Shown in pieces: positions 1-12,030 of a DNA stretch of 64,000 bases; the first letter of the stretch is position 1, and each line of letters starts with the position of its first letter. The notes beneath the pieces are model-generated. The model saw nothing but the letters and a program-made list of their open reading frames with translations, had not been told where the DNA came from and searched no databases. The stretch covers positions 62,001 through 126,000 of the forward strand of contig NZ_PZKG01000001.1 in assembly GCF_003034985.1 (NCBI RefSeq), in the 5' to 3' direction. The position numbers and the translations under genes were made by a program. The DNA is from Cereibacter changlensis JA139. GTDB lineage: Bacteria > Pseudomonadota > Alphaproteobacteria > Rhodobacterales > Rhodobacteraceae.

Positions 1-516
1 AATCTCTTCATCGAGACCCTTGATATCGACGAGATGATGGCCCAACTCCTTGTTGCCGAGGGCTTCACCAATCTGGAAGAAGTCGCCTACGTCGACACCG
101 AGGAACTGCTGTCCATCGATGGCTTCGACGAAGGCACCGCAGGCGAGCTGCAGGCCCGTGCCCGCGACCATCTGGAAGCGGCCAACCGCAAGGCGATGGA
201 GACGGCGCGCGAACTGGGCGTCGAGGATTCGCTGGTGAACTTCGAGGGCCTGACGCCGCAGATGCTGGAAGCTCTGGCGAAGGACGGCATCAAGACGCTG
301 GAAGACTTCGCCACCTGCGCCGACTGGGAACTGGCCGGCGGCTGGACCACGGCGAACGGCCAGCGGGTGAAGGACGAGGGTGTGCTCGAGAAGTTTGACG
401 TCAGCCTTGAAGAGGCGCAGCATCTGGTGATGACCGCTCGCGTCATGCTGGGCTGGGTCGACCCGACCGAGGCGGAAGCCGAAGCCGAGGCCGTCACCGA
501 GGAGAACGAGGCCTGA
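1..516 (+). CDS. nusA: Transcription termination/antitermination protein NusA, C-terminal part
   Basis: Only the last 171 codons are present; the reading frame is open from base 1, so the gene starts upstream of the window. The visible protein is the acidic C-terminal region, with helix-hairpin-helix-like segments (around 'IDGFDEGTAGELQARA') typical of the alphaproteobacterial NusA tail, and it ends in an Ala/Glu-rich stretch. NusA binds RNA polymerase and modulates pausing, termination and antitermination. The next gene begins 19 bp downstream and infB follows, the standard nusA-ylxR-infB order, which makes the assignment firm although the S1/KH core lies outside the window. Confidence 0.93.
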   Translation, partial: NLFIETLDIDEMMAQLLVAEGFTNLEEVAYVDTEELLSIDGFDEGTAGELQARARDHLEAANRKAMETARELGVEDSLVNFEGLTPQMLEALAKDGIKTLEDFATCADWELAGGWTTANGQRVKDEGVLEKFDVSLEEAQHLVMTARVMLGWVDPTEAEAEAEAVTEENEA

Positions 517-535
517 GGGCCTCGGATCGCCGACC

Positions 536-1198
536 GTGACGCGCGGGGGCCGGGACGACAAGGGGGATGACCCCGAACGCCGGTGCATCGCCACCGGCGA
601 GAGCCAGCCGAAGGCGGGTCTGATCCGCTTCGGTCTGGGGCCGGATGCAGAGGTGGTGCCGGATCTTCTGGCGCGCCTGCCGGGCCGCGGCTTCTATGTC
701 ACGGCCGACCGCAAGGCGATCGAGAAGGCCGCTGCCAAGGGCCTGTTCGCCCGGGCGGCGCGGCAGCCGGTGAAGGTGCCCGAGGGCCTGGCCGATACGG
801 TCGAGGCGCTTCTGGCCCGCCGGGTGGTCGATCTGGTGTCGCTGGCGCGCAAGGCCGGCGATGCCGTGACCGGCTTCGAGAAGGTGAAGGACTGGCTGGT
901 GAAGGGGAAGGCGAAGATCCTGATCCAGGCCAGCGACGGATCGGAGCGCGGCAAGATGAAGCTGCACCCGCCCGAAGGCAAAGAGACGTTCATTGGCTGC
1001 CTGACGGCCCGGGAATTGGGTTTGGCATTCGGCCGTGAACATGCCATACACGGCGCGCTTGCGTCTGGTGGACTCACGACACGTGTTGTAGAGGAAGCGG
1101 CAAGGCTCGCCGGGCTGAGAAGCGAAATCGGCGGCAAGGCCGCCAGCGGCGGGCAAATCGACGGCGAGACCGTCGGAAGGGATACGAAAGACGCATGA
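536..1198 (+). CDS. YlxR-type RNA-binding protein with L7Ae-like C-terminal domain
   Basis: 220 residues from a GTG start. The N-terminal half (about residues 10-90) has the YlxR/DUF448 signature: an 'ERRCIATGE' strand and the 'PGRGFYV' loop. The C-terminal half (about 95-195, '[14 protein letters not shown]') looks like the L7Ae-type fold often fused to YlxR in alphaproteobacteria. YlxR proteins bind RNA and in some bacteria interact with RNase P; the role of the fused form is less clear. The stop codon overlaps the infB start by 4 bp (ATGA), and nusA ends 19 bp upstream, so the three genes are co-transcribed. The start has only a weak Shine-Dalgarno sequence; no in-frame alternative fits better. 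Confidence 0.88.
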   Translation: MTRGGRDDKGDDPERRCIATGESQPKAGLIRFGLGPDAEVVPDLLARLPGRGFYVTADRKAIEKAAAKGLFARAARQPVKVPEGLADTVEALLARRVVDLVSLARKAGDAVTGFEKVKDWLVKGKAKILIQASDGSERGKMKLHPPEGKETFIGCLTARELGLAFGREHAIHGALASGGLTTRVVEEAARLAGLRSEIGGKAASGGQIDGETVGRDTKDA

Positions 1199-3723
1199 GC
1201 GATACAGACGGTAAGAAACCCCTCGGTCTGGGTGGCACGCCTCGTTCGGGGCAGGTGAAGCAGAGCTTCAGCCACGGTCGGACCAAGAGTGTGCTGGTGG
1301 AAACCAAGCGCAAGCGCGTTGTCGTGCCGAAGCCCGGTGTCGCGGGGTCTTCTTCCACGTCCTCGTCGCCGTCGCACCTCGGTGATCCGTCGAAACGCCC
1401 CGCGGGCATTTCCGACGCCGAGATGGAGCGCCGGCTCGCCGCGCTGCGCAACGCCAAGGCCCGCGAGGCCGAGGACGCGGCCAAGCGCGCCGAGGAAGAC
1501 CGCATCCGCGAGGAAGACCGGCAGCGCCGCCGCGACGACATCGAGGCCAAGGAGCGCGAAGAGCGCGAGCGGGTCGAGGCGCTGCGCGCCAAGGCCGAAG
1601 AGGAAGAGCGCGTCAAGGCCGAGGCAGCCGCCGCGGCCAAGCGCGCCGAAGAGGCCAAGCGGGCTCCGGCTTCCGCCGCGCCGGCTCCGGCCGCCGAAGA
1701 GGTCAACACCCGCAACCAGTCCGCCGCACCCGCTGGCGCCAAGCCGGGCCTCAGCCCGCGCAAGGACCGCGACCGCGACGGTGGCGGCGACCGCGACCGC
1801 AACGCCAAGGCCAAGACCGACGACGCCCGTCGCGCCGGCAAGCTGACGCTGAACGAGGCGCTGGCTGGCGAGGGCGGTCGCACCCGGTCGCTCGCCGCGA
1901 TGAAGCGCAAGCAGGAAAAGGCGCGCCAGAAGGCGATGGGCTTCAACAAGCCCGAAAAGCAGGTGCGTGACGTCCAGCTTCCCGAGACCATCGTGGTGCA
2001 GGAACTGGCGAACCGCATGGCCGAACGCGCCGCGGACGTGGTGAAATCGCTCATGAAGATGGGCATGATGGTCACCATGAACCAGAGCATCGACGCCGAC
2101 ACGGCAGAGCTGGTGATCGAGGAATTCGGCCACCGCGCCGTCCGCGTGTCGGATGCCGACGTCGAGCACGTGATCGACTCGGTGGTGGACACCAGCGAGA
2201 ACACCGTCTCGCGCCCGCCGATCATCACGATCATGGGCCACGTCGACCACGGCAAGACCTCGCTGCTCGACGCGATCCGCAAGACCAGTGTCGTGTCGGG
2301 CGAGGCCGGTGGCATCACCCAGCACATCGGCGCCTATCAGGTGACGACCGACAACGGTGCGGTCCTGACCTTCCTCGACACCCCCGGCCACGCGGCCTTC
2401 ACCTCGATGCGGGCCCGTGGCGCGCAGGTGACGGATATCGTGGTGCTGGTGGTGGCGGCGGATGACGCCGTGATGCCGCAGACGATCGAGGCCATCAAGC
2501 ACGCGAAAGCGGCGAAGGTGCCGATGATCGTGGCGATCAACAAGATCGACAAGCACGAGGCAGACCCGAACAAGGTCCGCACCGACCTGCTGCAGCACGA
2601 GGTCATCGTCGAGAAGATGTCGGGCGACGTGCTCGATGTCGAGGTTTCGGCCAAGACCGGGCTGGGGCTGGACGAACTTCTGGAAGTCATCGCGCTGCAG
2701 GCCGAGATCCTCGACCTGAAAGCCAACCCGAACCGGGCGGCCCAGGGTGCGGTGATCGAGGCCAAGCTCGACGTGGGTCGCGGTCCGGTGGCGACGGTTC
2801 TGGTGCAGCACGGCACGCTGAAGCGCGGCGACATCTTTGTCGTCGGGCAACAGTGGGGCAAGGTGCGCGCGCTGATCAACGACAAGGGCGAGCGCATCGA
2901 CGAGGCCGGTCCTTCGGTCCCGGTCGAGGTTCTCGGCCTCAGCGGCACCCCCGAGGCCGGCGACGTGCTGAACGTGGTCGAGACCGAGGCGCAGGCCCGC
3001 GAGATCGCGGATTACCGCGAGAAGGCCGCGAAGGACAAGCGCGCGGCCGTTGGCGCGGCGACGACGCTGGAACAGCTGATGGCGAAAGCCAAGGCCGACC
3101 AGAGCGTGTCCGAGCTGCCGATCGTGGTGAAGGCCGACGTGCAGGGCTCTGCCGAGGCCATCGTCCAGGCGATGGAAAAGATCGGCAACGACGAGGTGCG
3201 CGTGCGCGTGCTGCACTACGGTGTGGGTGCGATCACAGAATCCGACATCGGTCTGGCCGAAGCCTCGGGCGCGCCGGTCATCGGCTTCAACGTCCGGGCC
3301 AATGCCTCGGCGCGGCAGTCGGCGAACCAGAAGGGCGTGGAGATCCGCTACTACAGCGTGATCTACGATCTCGTGGACGACGTGAAAGCCGCCGCTTCGG
3401 GCCTGCTGAAGGCCGAAGTGCGCGAGACCTTCATCGGCTATGCGCAGATCAAGGAAGTGTTCAAGGTCACCGGCGTCGGCATGGTTGCCGGCTGTCTGGT
3501 CACCGAGGGCATCGCCCGCCGCTCTGCCGGGGTGCGCCTGCTGCGCGACAACGTGGTGATCCACGAGGGCACGCTGAAGACGCTGAAGCGCTTCAAGGAC
3601 GAGGTGAAGGAAGTTCAGTCCGGCCAGGAATGCGGCATGGCCTTCGAGCGTTACGAGGACATCCGTCCCGGCGACGTCATCGAGATCTTCGAGCGGGAAG
3701 AGGTCCAGCGCAAGCTGGCCTGA
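1195..3723 (+). CDS. infB: Translation initiation factor IF-2
   Basis: 842 residues. IF-2 is the GTPase that brings initiator fMet-tRNA to the 30S subunit and promotes subunit joining. The first ~260 residues are a low-complexity Ala/Glu/Arg/Lys region (predicted charged helix) typical of the variable N-terminus. An IF2_N-like domain follows near residues 265-320. The G domain shows GHVDHGKT (about residue 347), DTPGHAAF (about 395) and NKID (about 453). The remaining C-terminal half holds domains II-IV with 'GSAEAIVQA' and 'GQECGMAFE'. The start overlaps the upstream ylxR stop by 4 bp. A rho-independent terminator lies 25 bp after the stop. Confidence 0.98.
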   Translation: MSDTDGKKPLGLGGTPRSGQVKQSFSHGRTKSVLVETKRKRVVVPKPGVAGSSSTSSSPSHLGDPSKRPAGISDAEMERRLAALRNAKAREAEDAAKRAEEDRIREEDRQRRRDDIEAKEREERERVEALRAKAEEEERVKAEAAAAAKRAEEAKRAPASAAPAPAAEEVNTRNQSAAPAGAKPGLSPRKDRDRDGGGDRDRNAKAKTDDARRAGKLTLNEALAGEGGRTRSLAAMKRKQEKARQKAMGFNKPEKQVRDVQLPETIVVQELANRMAERAADVVKSLMKMGMMVTMNQSIDADTAELVIEEFGHRAVRVSDADVEHVIDSVVDTSENTVSRPPIITIMGHVDHGKTSLLDAIRKTSVVSGEAGGITQHIGAYQVTTDNGAVLTFLDTPGHAAFTSMRARGAQVTDIVVLVVAADDAVMPQTIEAIKHAKAAKVPMIVAINKIDKHEADPNKVRTDLLQHEVIVEKMSGDVLDVEVSAKTGLGLDELLEVIALQAEILDLKANPNRAAQGAVIEAKLDVGRGPVATVLVQHGTLKRGDIFVVGQQWGKVRALINDKGERIDEAGPSVPVEVLGLSGTPEAGDVLNVVETEAQAREIADYREKAAKDKRAAVGAATTLEQLMAKAKADQSVSELPIVVKADVQGSAEAIVQAMEKIGNDEVRVRVLHYGVGAITESDIGLAEASGAPVIGFNVRANASARQSANQKGVEIRYYSVIYDLVDDVKAAASGLLKAEVRETFIGYAQIKEVFKVTGVGMVAGCLVTEGIARRSAGVRLLRDNVVIHEGTLKTLKRFKDEVKEVQSGQECGMAFERYEDIRPGDVIEIFEREEVQRKLA

Positions 3724-3747
3724 TCCCCCGCCACCCTCCAGACATGA

Positions 3748-3776
3748 AAAAGGCCGGGTTTCGCACCCGGCCTTTT
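3748..3776 (+). terminator. Rho-independent terminator of the nusA-infB operon
   Basis: A perfect 12-bp stem, AAAAGGCCGGGT / ACCCGGCCTTTT, closes a 5-base loop. The T-run on the 3' arm lies 25 bp after the infB stop. The matching A-run on the 5' arm lets it also act on the minus-strand small gene that ends at 3796. Confidence 0.9.
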
Positions 3777-3795
3777 GCTTTCGTGACGCCCCCGA

Positions 3796-3936
3796 TCAGG
3801 CGGCGCGCAGGGTCGACACGGGAAAGCCGACGAAGTTCCGCTCGTCCACACGCACCATGATCTTGCCATCGGCCAGATGGCCAACCAGCAGACCCTGAAC
3901 CTGAACACAGGTACCGATTGTGATCGTTCTCAGCAT
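3796..3936 (-). CDS. Small 46-residue protein of unknown function
   Basis: The product begins MLRTITIGTCVQVQG and ends FVGFPVSTLRAA. It alternates short hydrophobic strands with charged turns (VQVQGLLVGHLADGKIMVRV), suggesting a small beta-barrel, possibly SH3-like; this is inference only. The ATG at 3936 is chosen because a GGGGG Shine-Dalgarno sequence lies 6-7 nt upstream; an upstream in-frame ATG at 4002 has no such support. No signal peptide or membrane segment is visible. An inverted repeat (3960-3985) sits just upstream, and the infB terminator just downstream can stop its transcript. Function not recognised. Confidence 0.6.
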   Translation of the reverse strand: MLRTITIGTCVQVQGLLVGHLADGKIMVRVDERNFVGFPVSTLRAA

Positions 3937-3959
3937 GATGATCCCCCAAAGATAAATCT

Positions 3960-3985
3960 GTTCCCTGCCCCCATAATGAGGGAAC
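3960..3985. repeat. Inverted repeat upstream of the 46-residue gene
   Basis: GTTCCCT (3960-3966) and AGGGAAC (3979-3985) form a perfect 7-bp inverted repeat with a 12-nt spacer. It lies 24 bp before the start codon of the small minus-strand gene. It could be an operator or a leader hairpin. Confidence 0.5.
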
Positions 3986-4062
3986 AATTCCGGATAACAC
4001 ATTAACTTCTTGGCGAGGGAGTCTGTTTTACAGGCGTACGACGAACTTATGACACCAATATG

Positions 4063-4461
4063 TCACAGCCAATCGCGCAGAATCGGGATCAGCGGCAGGT
4101 CCGCCGGGGGCATCGGGTAGTCGCGCAGCCGGTTCGGCATGACCCAGGCCAAGGTCTGGCCCTCGCGCGCCTCGGGAATGCCCTCCCAGCGGCGGCAGGC
4201 GAACAGCGGCATCAAGAGGTGGAAGTCGTCGTAGCTGTGGCTGGCGAAGGTCAGCGGCGCGAGGCAGCTGGCCTTGGTGTCGATCCCCAGCTCTTCCTTC
4301 AGCTCGCGAATCAGCGCTGCCTCGGGGGTCTCGCCCGGCTCGACCTTGCCGCCGGGAAACTCCCAGAGCCCGGCGAGGGATTTCCCCTCCGGGCGCTGTG
4401 CCAGCAGGATGCGGCCGTCGCGGTCGATCAGGGCGACGGCCGAAACGAGCAGCAGTTTCAC
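4063..4461 (-). CDS. mutT: (Deoxy)nucleoside triphosphate pyrophosphohydrolase MutT
   Basis: 132 residues, the normal length for a MutT-type Nudix hydrolase. The Nudix box is clear: GGKVEPGETPEAAL followed by RELKEELGI (GX5EX7REUXEEXGU), preceded by 'GLWEFPGG', the motif that distinguishes MutT (8-oxo-dGTP diphosphatase) from other Nudix enzymes. It sanitises oxidised guanine nucleotides. The start codon overlaps the argJ stop by 4 bp (ATGA), and argJ follows the parvulin gene by 21 bp, so the three form one minus-strand operon. Confidence 0.92.
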   Translation of the reverse strand: MKLLLVSAVALIDRDGRILLAQRPEGKSLAGLWEFPGGKVEPGETPEAALIRELKEELGIDTKASCLAPLTFASHSYDDFHLLMPLFACRRWEGIPEAREGQTLAWVMPNRLRDYPMPPADLPLIPILRDWL

Positions 4462-5786
4462 GAGCGGTAGTCGGCGTTGATGTCGATGTAGCGATGGGTC
4501 AGGTCGCAGGTCCAGACCGATTTCGCGGCCTTCCCGAGCCCCAGATCGACGGCGATCACCAGCTCGTCGCGCTGCATGTAGGCCGCGGCCTTCTCTTCGC
4601 TGTAGTCGGGGCTGCGCCAGCCCTTCTCGGCCACCAGCACGTCGCCGAAGCGGATCGTCAGCTTGTCCCGATCCGCCTGCGCGCCAGACTTGCCGACGGC
4701 CATGACCACGCGGCCCCAGTTCGGGTCCTGCCCGGCGATGGCTGTCTTGACCAGCGGCGAATTGGCGATGGCCATGGCCACGCGATGCGCGTCCTCGGGG
4801 GACGCCGCGCCCGTCACCTTCACCTCGACGAATTTCGTCGCCCCCTCGCCGTCGCGCACCACCTGATGCGCGAGGTCGAGCATGACGGCCTTCAGCGCCG
4901 CCTCGAAATCCTTGGCCACGCGCGACCGCAGCGCGATCTCGGCCGCCGGGCTCTGGCCGGTGGCGGCGAGGATCAGCGCGTCGGAGGTGGAGGTATCGCT
5001 GTCCACCGTGATCGCGTTGAAGGTGTCATCCACCTGACGCGACAGCATTTTCTGCAGGTTCACCGCCGAGATCTTGGCGTCGGTGAAGATATAGACCAGC
5101 ATCGTCGCCATATCCGGCGCGATCATCCCCGAGCCCTTGGCGATGCCGGCGATGCGTATCTCGCCGCCGTCGCCATGCACCACGGCGGAGGCGCCCTTGG
5201 CGAAGGTGTCGGTGGTCATCATCGCGCGCGCGGCCATCTCGATGCCGTCCTCGCGCAGGTCCTTGACCAGATCGGGGATCTTCGCGGTGATCTTCTCATA
5301 GGGCAGCGGCTCGCCGATCACCCCGGTGGAGGAGGAGAACACCCGGCTCGCCGGCAGGTCGAGCGCCTTGGCGACGGCGCCGGTCACGGCCTCCACCGCT
5401 TCGACGCCGACGGCGCCGGTGAAGGCGTTGGAGTTGCCCGAGTTCACCACGATGGCGGCGCCCGCCGCGGCATCGACCTTGCCGGCGAGCTTCGCCTGAC
5501 AGTCGAGCACGCAGGCCGCGCGGGTAGAGGAGCGGGTGAAGACGCCGGCGACCGCGGTGCCGGGCGCAAGGCGGATCAGCATCACGTCCTTGCGGTTGGA
5601 ATAGCGCACCCCGGCCTCGACCGCGGCATATTCAACGCCGCCGATCACCGGCAGCGCGGGAAATCCGGCCGGGGCGAGCGGCGAGACCATCTTGGCGGGC
5701 TTGGCCGGAGCCGCGTCCTTCGCCTTCAGCTTCGACAGCTTCTTCTTCAGCGTCTTGGCCTCGGCCTTCCAATCGGTCTTCGCCAT
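4458..5786 (-). CDS. argJ: Bifunctional glutamate N-acetyltransferase / amino-acid acetyltransferase ArgJ
   Basis: 442 residues. ArgJ transfers acetyl between N-acetylornithine and glutamate in the cyclic arginine pathway. The precursor self-cleaves before a threonine, here in 'PDMATMLVYIF' (about residue 225) after the 'KGSGMI' motif. An Ala/Lys-rich extension of ~35 residues precedes the conserved core; such extensions are familiar in rhodobacterial ArgJ. A second arginine gene, argG, lies far away at 57 kb. The start has a purine-rich AAAGGGG sequence upstream. It lies 21 bp after the parvulin gene and overlaps mutT. Confidence 0.96.
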   Translation of the reverse strand: MAKTDWKAEAKTLKKKLSKLKAKDAAPAKPAKMVSPLAPAGFPALPVIGGVEYAAVEAGVRYSNRKDVMLIRLAPGTAVAGVFTRSSTRAACVLDCQAKLAGKVDAAAGAAIVVNSGNSNAFTGAVGVEAVEAVTGAVAKALDLPASRVFSSSTGVIGEPLPYEKITAKIPDLVKDLREDGIEMAARAMMTTDTFAKGASAVVHGDGGEIRIAGIAKGSGMIAPDMATMLVYIFTDAKISAVNLQKMLSRQVDDTFNAITVDSDTSTSDALILAATGQSPAAEIALRSRVAKDFEAALKAVMLDLAHQVVRDGEGATKFVEVKVTGAASPEDAHRVAMAIANSPLVKTAIAGQDPNWGRVVMAVGKSGAQADRDKLTIRFGDVLVAEKGWRSPDYSEEKAAAYMQRDELVIAVDLGLGKAAKSVWTCDLTHRYIDINADYRS

Positions 5787-5807
5787 CGCCCGCCCCTTTG
5801 TACCGGA

Positions 5808-6665
5808 TTACTTGTCGATCAGTGTTTGGTCCCGAAGTTTTGCCGGGTCAATCCCCTCCCCGGCGCGGGTGACGGTTGCGGCGGCGGTCAGCTTCTCGAC
5901 ATGCTCGGCCACGGCGGCCTGCTCGATCTCGGCGGCGAGTTCGTCGCGCACCTCGTCCAGCGCCGGAGCTTCGGCGATGCGGGTCTCGGTCAGCTTCACC
6001 AGATGCCAGCCGAACTGGGTCTGGATCGGACCGGCAACCTCGCCCGGCTTCATGTTGACCACGGCGTCCTCGAAGGGCTTCACCATCATGCCCAGCCCGA
6101 ACCAGCCCAGCGAGCCGCCATTGGCCGCCGCGCCATCCGAGGAATTGGCCTTGGCCAGCTCGGCGAAATCGGCGCCGCCGTCGATTTCGGTCTTCAGCTT
6201 CTGCGCTTCCTCTTCGGTGGCGACGAGGATGTGCGAGGCGTTGTACTCGGTCTGCGGCGCCGCTTCCTTGAAGCGGGCGTCATAAGCCGCCTGCAGCGCC
6301 TCGTCGGTGACCGCGCCTTCCACGACCGCCTTCAGCGCGGCGTTGGACAGGTAGCCGCGACGGTCGTTCTCCAGCGCCAGCGTGTCGCGCGGGGTCATCG
6401 AGCCTTCGACCGATTGCGCCAGCGCCTGCTGCTGGATGAGCTGCTCGAGGATGCCGTTGAACAGCGCGTCATCGGGCAGCGACTGGTACTGCTCCGGCAG
6501 GGTCTCGCGCAGGGCGATCATATGGCCCAGCGTGATATCCGTGCCGTTCACCGTGGCCACTACGGTGGAGGCCGTCGTGTCCTGCGCCGCGGCCGGCAGA
6601 GCCAGCCCCATGATGCAGGCTGTCGCCAAGGCGGTGCCCCGCATGAGTTTCGCGTATTTCGCCAT
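5808..6665 (-). CDS. Periplasmic peptidyl-prolyl cis-trans isomerase, parvulin type
   Basis: 285 residues with a Sec signal peptide (positive start, hydrophobic core, cleavage near ALPAAAQ, about residue 28). A SurA/PrsA-like N-terminal helical region leads to a parvulin domain at about residues 135-230 ('ASHILVATEEEAQKLK', 'GGSLGWFG', 'FGWHLVKL'). It should isomerise prolyl bonds of exported proteins in the periplasm. An AGGAG Shine-Dalgarno sequence precedes the ATG. It is divergent from secA, so an export chaperone and the export motor share an intergenic region; argJ and mutT follow in the same operon. Confidence 0.93.
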   Translation of the reverse strand: MAKYAKLMRGTALATACIMGLALPAAAQDTTASTVVATVNGTDITLGHMIALRETLPEQYQSLPDDALFNGILEQLIQQQALAQSVEGSMTPRDTLALENDRRGYLSNAALKAVVEGAVTDEALQAAYDARFKEAAPQTEYNASHILVATEEEAQKLKTEIDGGADFAELAKANSSDGAAANGGSLGWFGLGMMVKPFEDAVVNMKPGEVAGPIQTQFGWHLVKLTETRIAEAPALDEVRDELAAEIEQAAVAEHVEKLTAAATVTRAGEGIDPAKLRDQTLIDK

Positions 6666-6702
6666 CTCACCTTCTCCTGAACGGGCGCGCTGTCGCGCGA
6701 CG

Positions 6703-6730
6703 TTGACTTGCCCCCGCCAGACCCTTAAAT
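6703..6730 (+). promoter_or_regulatory. Candidate sigma-70 type promoter of secA
   Basis: TTGACT (6703-6708) and TTAAAT (6725-6730) are separated by 16 bp, giving 5/6 and 4/6 matches to consensus. The secA ATG is about 130 bp further on, leaving a long leader. Prediction from sequence only. Confidence 0.45.
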
Positions 6731-6868
6731 CGCGATGGTCGCGTGCGGCGCATCCGGCCGAGGCTTCCCAGCCCTTCTATGGAAGGCGACACGAGGGAGC
6801 AAGGCAGAGCCTCACACGATCATGTCAAGAAAGACTTGGCTTGTCAGGAACGACCAGGCGGAGAAAAC

Positions 6869-9589
<2,721 letters not shown>

Positions 9590-9598
9590 GGACCTGAC

Positions 9599-9618
9599 CG
9601 GGGCGCGCCCGCGCCCCG
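9599..9618. terminator. GC-rich hairpin after secA
   Basis: An 8-bp stem (CGGGGCGC / GCGCCCCG) with a GCCC loop starts 10 bp after the secA stop. It lacks a T-run, so it may be a weak terminator or a 3'-end stabiliser. Confidence 0.35.
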
Positions 9619-9712
9619 TGCGGAGCATTGCCGGGGGCGCGGCGGGGCCCTGATCCGCCGTTGGGGAATAGCCCGGCGAGCGCCGCGGCGAGCGGGACAG
9701 CGGCGGGGACAG

Positions 9713-11203
9713 ATGCGGCGACTGACATGGTGGGCGGCGACCCTGGCCGCGCTGGCGCTGCCTGCCCCCCTCCTCGCGCAGGATGTCACCCTGACCGCCC
9801 GTGGCGGCGGGCTGAGCATCGAGGGCGCCCTTACCGGCTTCGACGGCGAATTCTACCGGGTCGCCACCCGCTATGGCGCGCTGACCGTCGACGCCGCGGC
9901 GGTGATCTGCGACGGCCCCGCCTGCCCCGACCTGACCGCGCCGCTGGCGACGATCCGGCTGCTGGGCGCCGCCGAGCCCGGCAACGCGATCCTTCCCCGC
10001 CTTCTCGAGGCCTTCGCCGCGGCGCATGGCTATCGCCTTGACCTGACGGCCGCCGGAGACGGCTTCCAGGCCCGTCTGGACAGCGCCGAAGGCCGGCCGC
10101 TGGCAAAGCTCGGCTTCACCCCCACCCCACCTGAGGAGGCGCTTGAAGCGCTGCGCTCCGACGCGGCAGAGCTGGTGCTGGCCACCGAACCGGCGCCGGG
10201 GCTGACCGCCCGGGTGCTGGCGCTGGACGCGCTGCAGCCGATCGTCGCCCCCGACAACCCGCTGCCCCGGCTCTCCACCCGCGATCTGGCCCGCGCCCTC
10301 TCCGGCGAGGTCGCCAACTGGGCCGAGCTGGGCGGCCCCGACCGGCCGCTGGTGCTGCATGCCCTGCCCGCCGCGGACGGGCTGCAAGCCGCCTTGGCGG
10401 CGCGGCTGGGGCGGCCGGTGGCGGCGACGGTGACGCATCCCGATCTGGCCAGCCTCGCCGAGGGGGTGGCGCGGGACCCCTATGCGCTGGCCATCACCGG
10501 GCGCTCGGCGCAGGGGACAGCGCGGGCGCTGCCGCTGACCGACAGCTGCGGCTTCCCGCTGCAGCCCTCGCCCGTGGCGGTGAAGGCCGGCGATTACCCG
10601 CTGGCGCTGCCGCTCTACCTGCTGACGCCGCGCCGGCGGCTGCCGCTGGTCGCCCGCGAGCTGCTCGACTTCCTCTCCACGCCCCCGGCGCAGCAGGCGA
10701 TTGCGGCCGCCGGCTACATCGACCGCGCACCGATGCGGGCGGCGCTTGCCGATGGCGCCCGGCTGATCAACGCGATCCGCGCGGTGGAGGACGGGTCGCT
10801 GCCGCAGCTGCACCGCTTGGCCGAGACGATGGCGGGGGCCGAGCGGCTGTCGCTGAGCTTCCGCTTCGACGCGGAGGGGGCGCTGGACCCGCAGGGCCGC
10901 GAAGCGCTGACCGATCTGGCCCGGATGATCGAGATCGGCCAGTTCCGCGGTCAGGATATCGTTCTGACCGGCTTCTCCGACGGGGAGGATGCGCTGGCGC
11001 GGTCGGAACGGCAGGCGGCAAGCGTCGCCGCGGCGTTGGCCGAGGCGATGACCGGACCGGCGCCGGAGGAGACCGCGATCCGCAGCAGGGGCTTCGGCGC
11101 GGCGCTGCCGATGGCCTGCGACAGCACCGAGGCCGGGCGGCGCCTGAACCGGCGGGTCGAGGTCTGGCTGGAGCCGCGGGTCACAGGTAACCCTGCGCCC
11201 TGA
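9713..11203 (+). CDS. Secreted fusion of a phosphate-binding-like domain and an OmpA C-terminal domain
   Basis: 496 residues with a Sec signal peptide (cleavage near PAPLLAQD, about residue 23). Residues ~85-340 resemble a PstS-type type II periplasmic binding protein ('ARALSGEVANWAELGG', 'LLDFLSTPPAQQAI'). Residues ~370-495 are an OmpA-like peptidoglycan-binding domain ('LTGFSDGEDALARSERQA', 'RRLNRRVEVWLEP'). Known examples of this architecture are poorly characterised; the OmpA part should anchor the protein to peptidoglycan in the periplasm. No transporter genes lie next to it, so uptake is unlikely. Its end overlaps convergent radC by 23 bp. Ligand unknown. Confidence 0.85.
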   Translation: MRRLTWWAATLAALALPAPLLAQDVTLTARGGGLSIEGALTGFDGEFYRVATRYGALTVDAAAVICDGPACPDLTAPLATIRLLGAAEPGNAILPRLLEAFAAAHGYRLDLTAAGDGFQARLDSAEGRPLAKLGFTPTPPEEALEALRSDAAELVLATEPAPGLTARVLALDALQPIVAPDNPLPRLSTRDLARALSGEVANWAELGGPDRPLVLHALPAADGLQAALAARLGRPVAATVTHPDLASLAEGVARDPYALAITGRSAQGTARALPLTDSCGFPLQPSPVAVKAGDYPLALPLYLLTPRRRLPLVARELLDFLSTPPAQQAIAAAGYIDRAPMRAALADGARLINAIRAVEDGSLPQLHRLAETMAGAERLSLSFRFDAEGALDPQGREALTDLARMIEIGQFRGQDIVLTGFSDGEDALARSERQAASVAAALAEAMTGPAPEETAIRSRGFGAALPMACDSTEAGRRLNRRVEVWLEPRVTGNPAP

Positions 11204-11942
11204 AGCTGAGCTCACGCTCCTTTCCGATGATCAGATGGTCGTGCAGGGTGATGCCGAGGATCTGCGCCGCCTCCTGCACCTGCTGGGTCATCGAGATATC
11301 CGCCTCCGAGGGCGTCGGGTCGCCAGAGGGGTGATTGTGCACCAGAATCAAGGCGCTGGCGTTCAGTTCCAGCGCGCGCTTCACCACCTCCCGCGGGTAG
11401 ACCGGGACGTGATCGACCGTGCCGCGCGCCTGTTCCTCGTCGGCGATCACCACGTTCTTGCGGTCGAGGAACAGCACGCGGAACTGCTCGGTCTCGCGAT
11501 GCGCCATGGCGGTGTGACAGTAGTCGAGCAGCGCGTTCCATGACGACAGCACGGGGCGGTGCATGACCCGGGCGCGGGCAAGGCGCTGCGCCACGGCCTC
11601 CAGGATCTTGAGGTCCTGCACCACAGCCTCCCCCACACCTGGTATCTCCATCAGGCGCGGCGGCGGGGCGGTGATGACGCGGTTCAGGTCGCCGAAGGCG
11701 TCGAGCAGGCGCCGGGCCAGCGGTTTCACATCCTGCCGAGGGATGGCGCGGAACAGCACCAGTTCCAGCAGTTCGTATTCGGGCATGGCGGCGGCCCCGC
11801 CCTCGGAGAAGCGGCTGCGCAGGCGTTTGCGGTGGTCGGCGATGTAGGAGGGCAGCCTGTCGGGCAAGGCGCTGCCGGTCGCCTCGTCCTCCTCGGGGAA
11901 GAGCGGCAGGGGGGCTTCGGCGAAGGCGCGTTTCCGACTCAT
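11181..11942 (-). CDS. radC: RadC-family JAB1/MPN-type protein
   Basis: 253 residues from the ATG at 11942 (MSRKRAFAEAP); a longer open frame to 12047 begins with repeat-derived proline-rich sequence and is unlikely. No clear Shine-Dalgarno sequence precedes the ATG. A helix-hairpin-helix segment ('IPGVGEAVVQDLKILEAV', about residues 110-125) precedes the MPN+/JAMM motif 'HNHPSGDPTPSEAD'. The family was historically linked to DNA repair, but its function is unsettled. The 3' end overlaps the convergent binding-protein/OmpA gene by 23 bp. Confidence 0.93.
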   Translation of the reverse strand: MSRKRAFAEAPLPLFPEEDEATGSALPDRLPSYIADHRKRLRSRFSEGGAAAMPEYELLELVLFRAIPRQDVKPLARRLLDAFGDLNRVITAPPPRLMEIPGVGEAVVQDLKILEAVAQRLARARVMHRPVLSSWNALLDYCHTAMAHRETEQFRVLFLDRKNVVIADEEQARGTVDHVPVYPREVVKRALELNASALILVHNHPSGDPTPSEADISMTQQVQEAAQILGITLHDHLIIGKERELSFRAQGYL

Positions 11943-12030
11943 GCGGAGAAGGGTGGCAAGGGGTGGTGAAGGACGGGTTAAGCAGGGCGGGGAATCGGGG
12001 TTAATCGGCGGATTTGGCGGGGTGATTTCA

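Noticed and set aside
1600-1840. Repetitive Ala/Glu/Arg/Lys-coding DNA in infB considered as a separate repeat element
   Set aside because: It is the normal low-complexity N-terminal region of IF-2.
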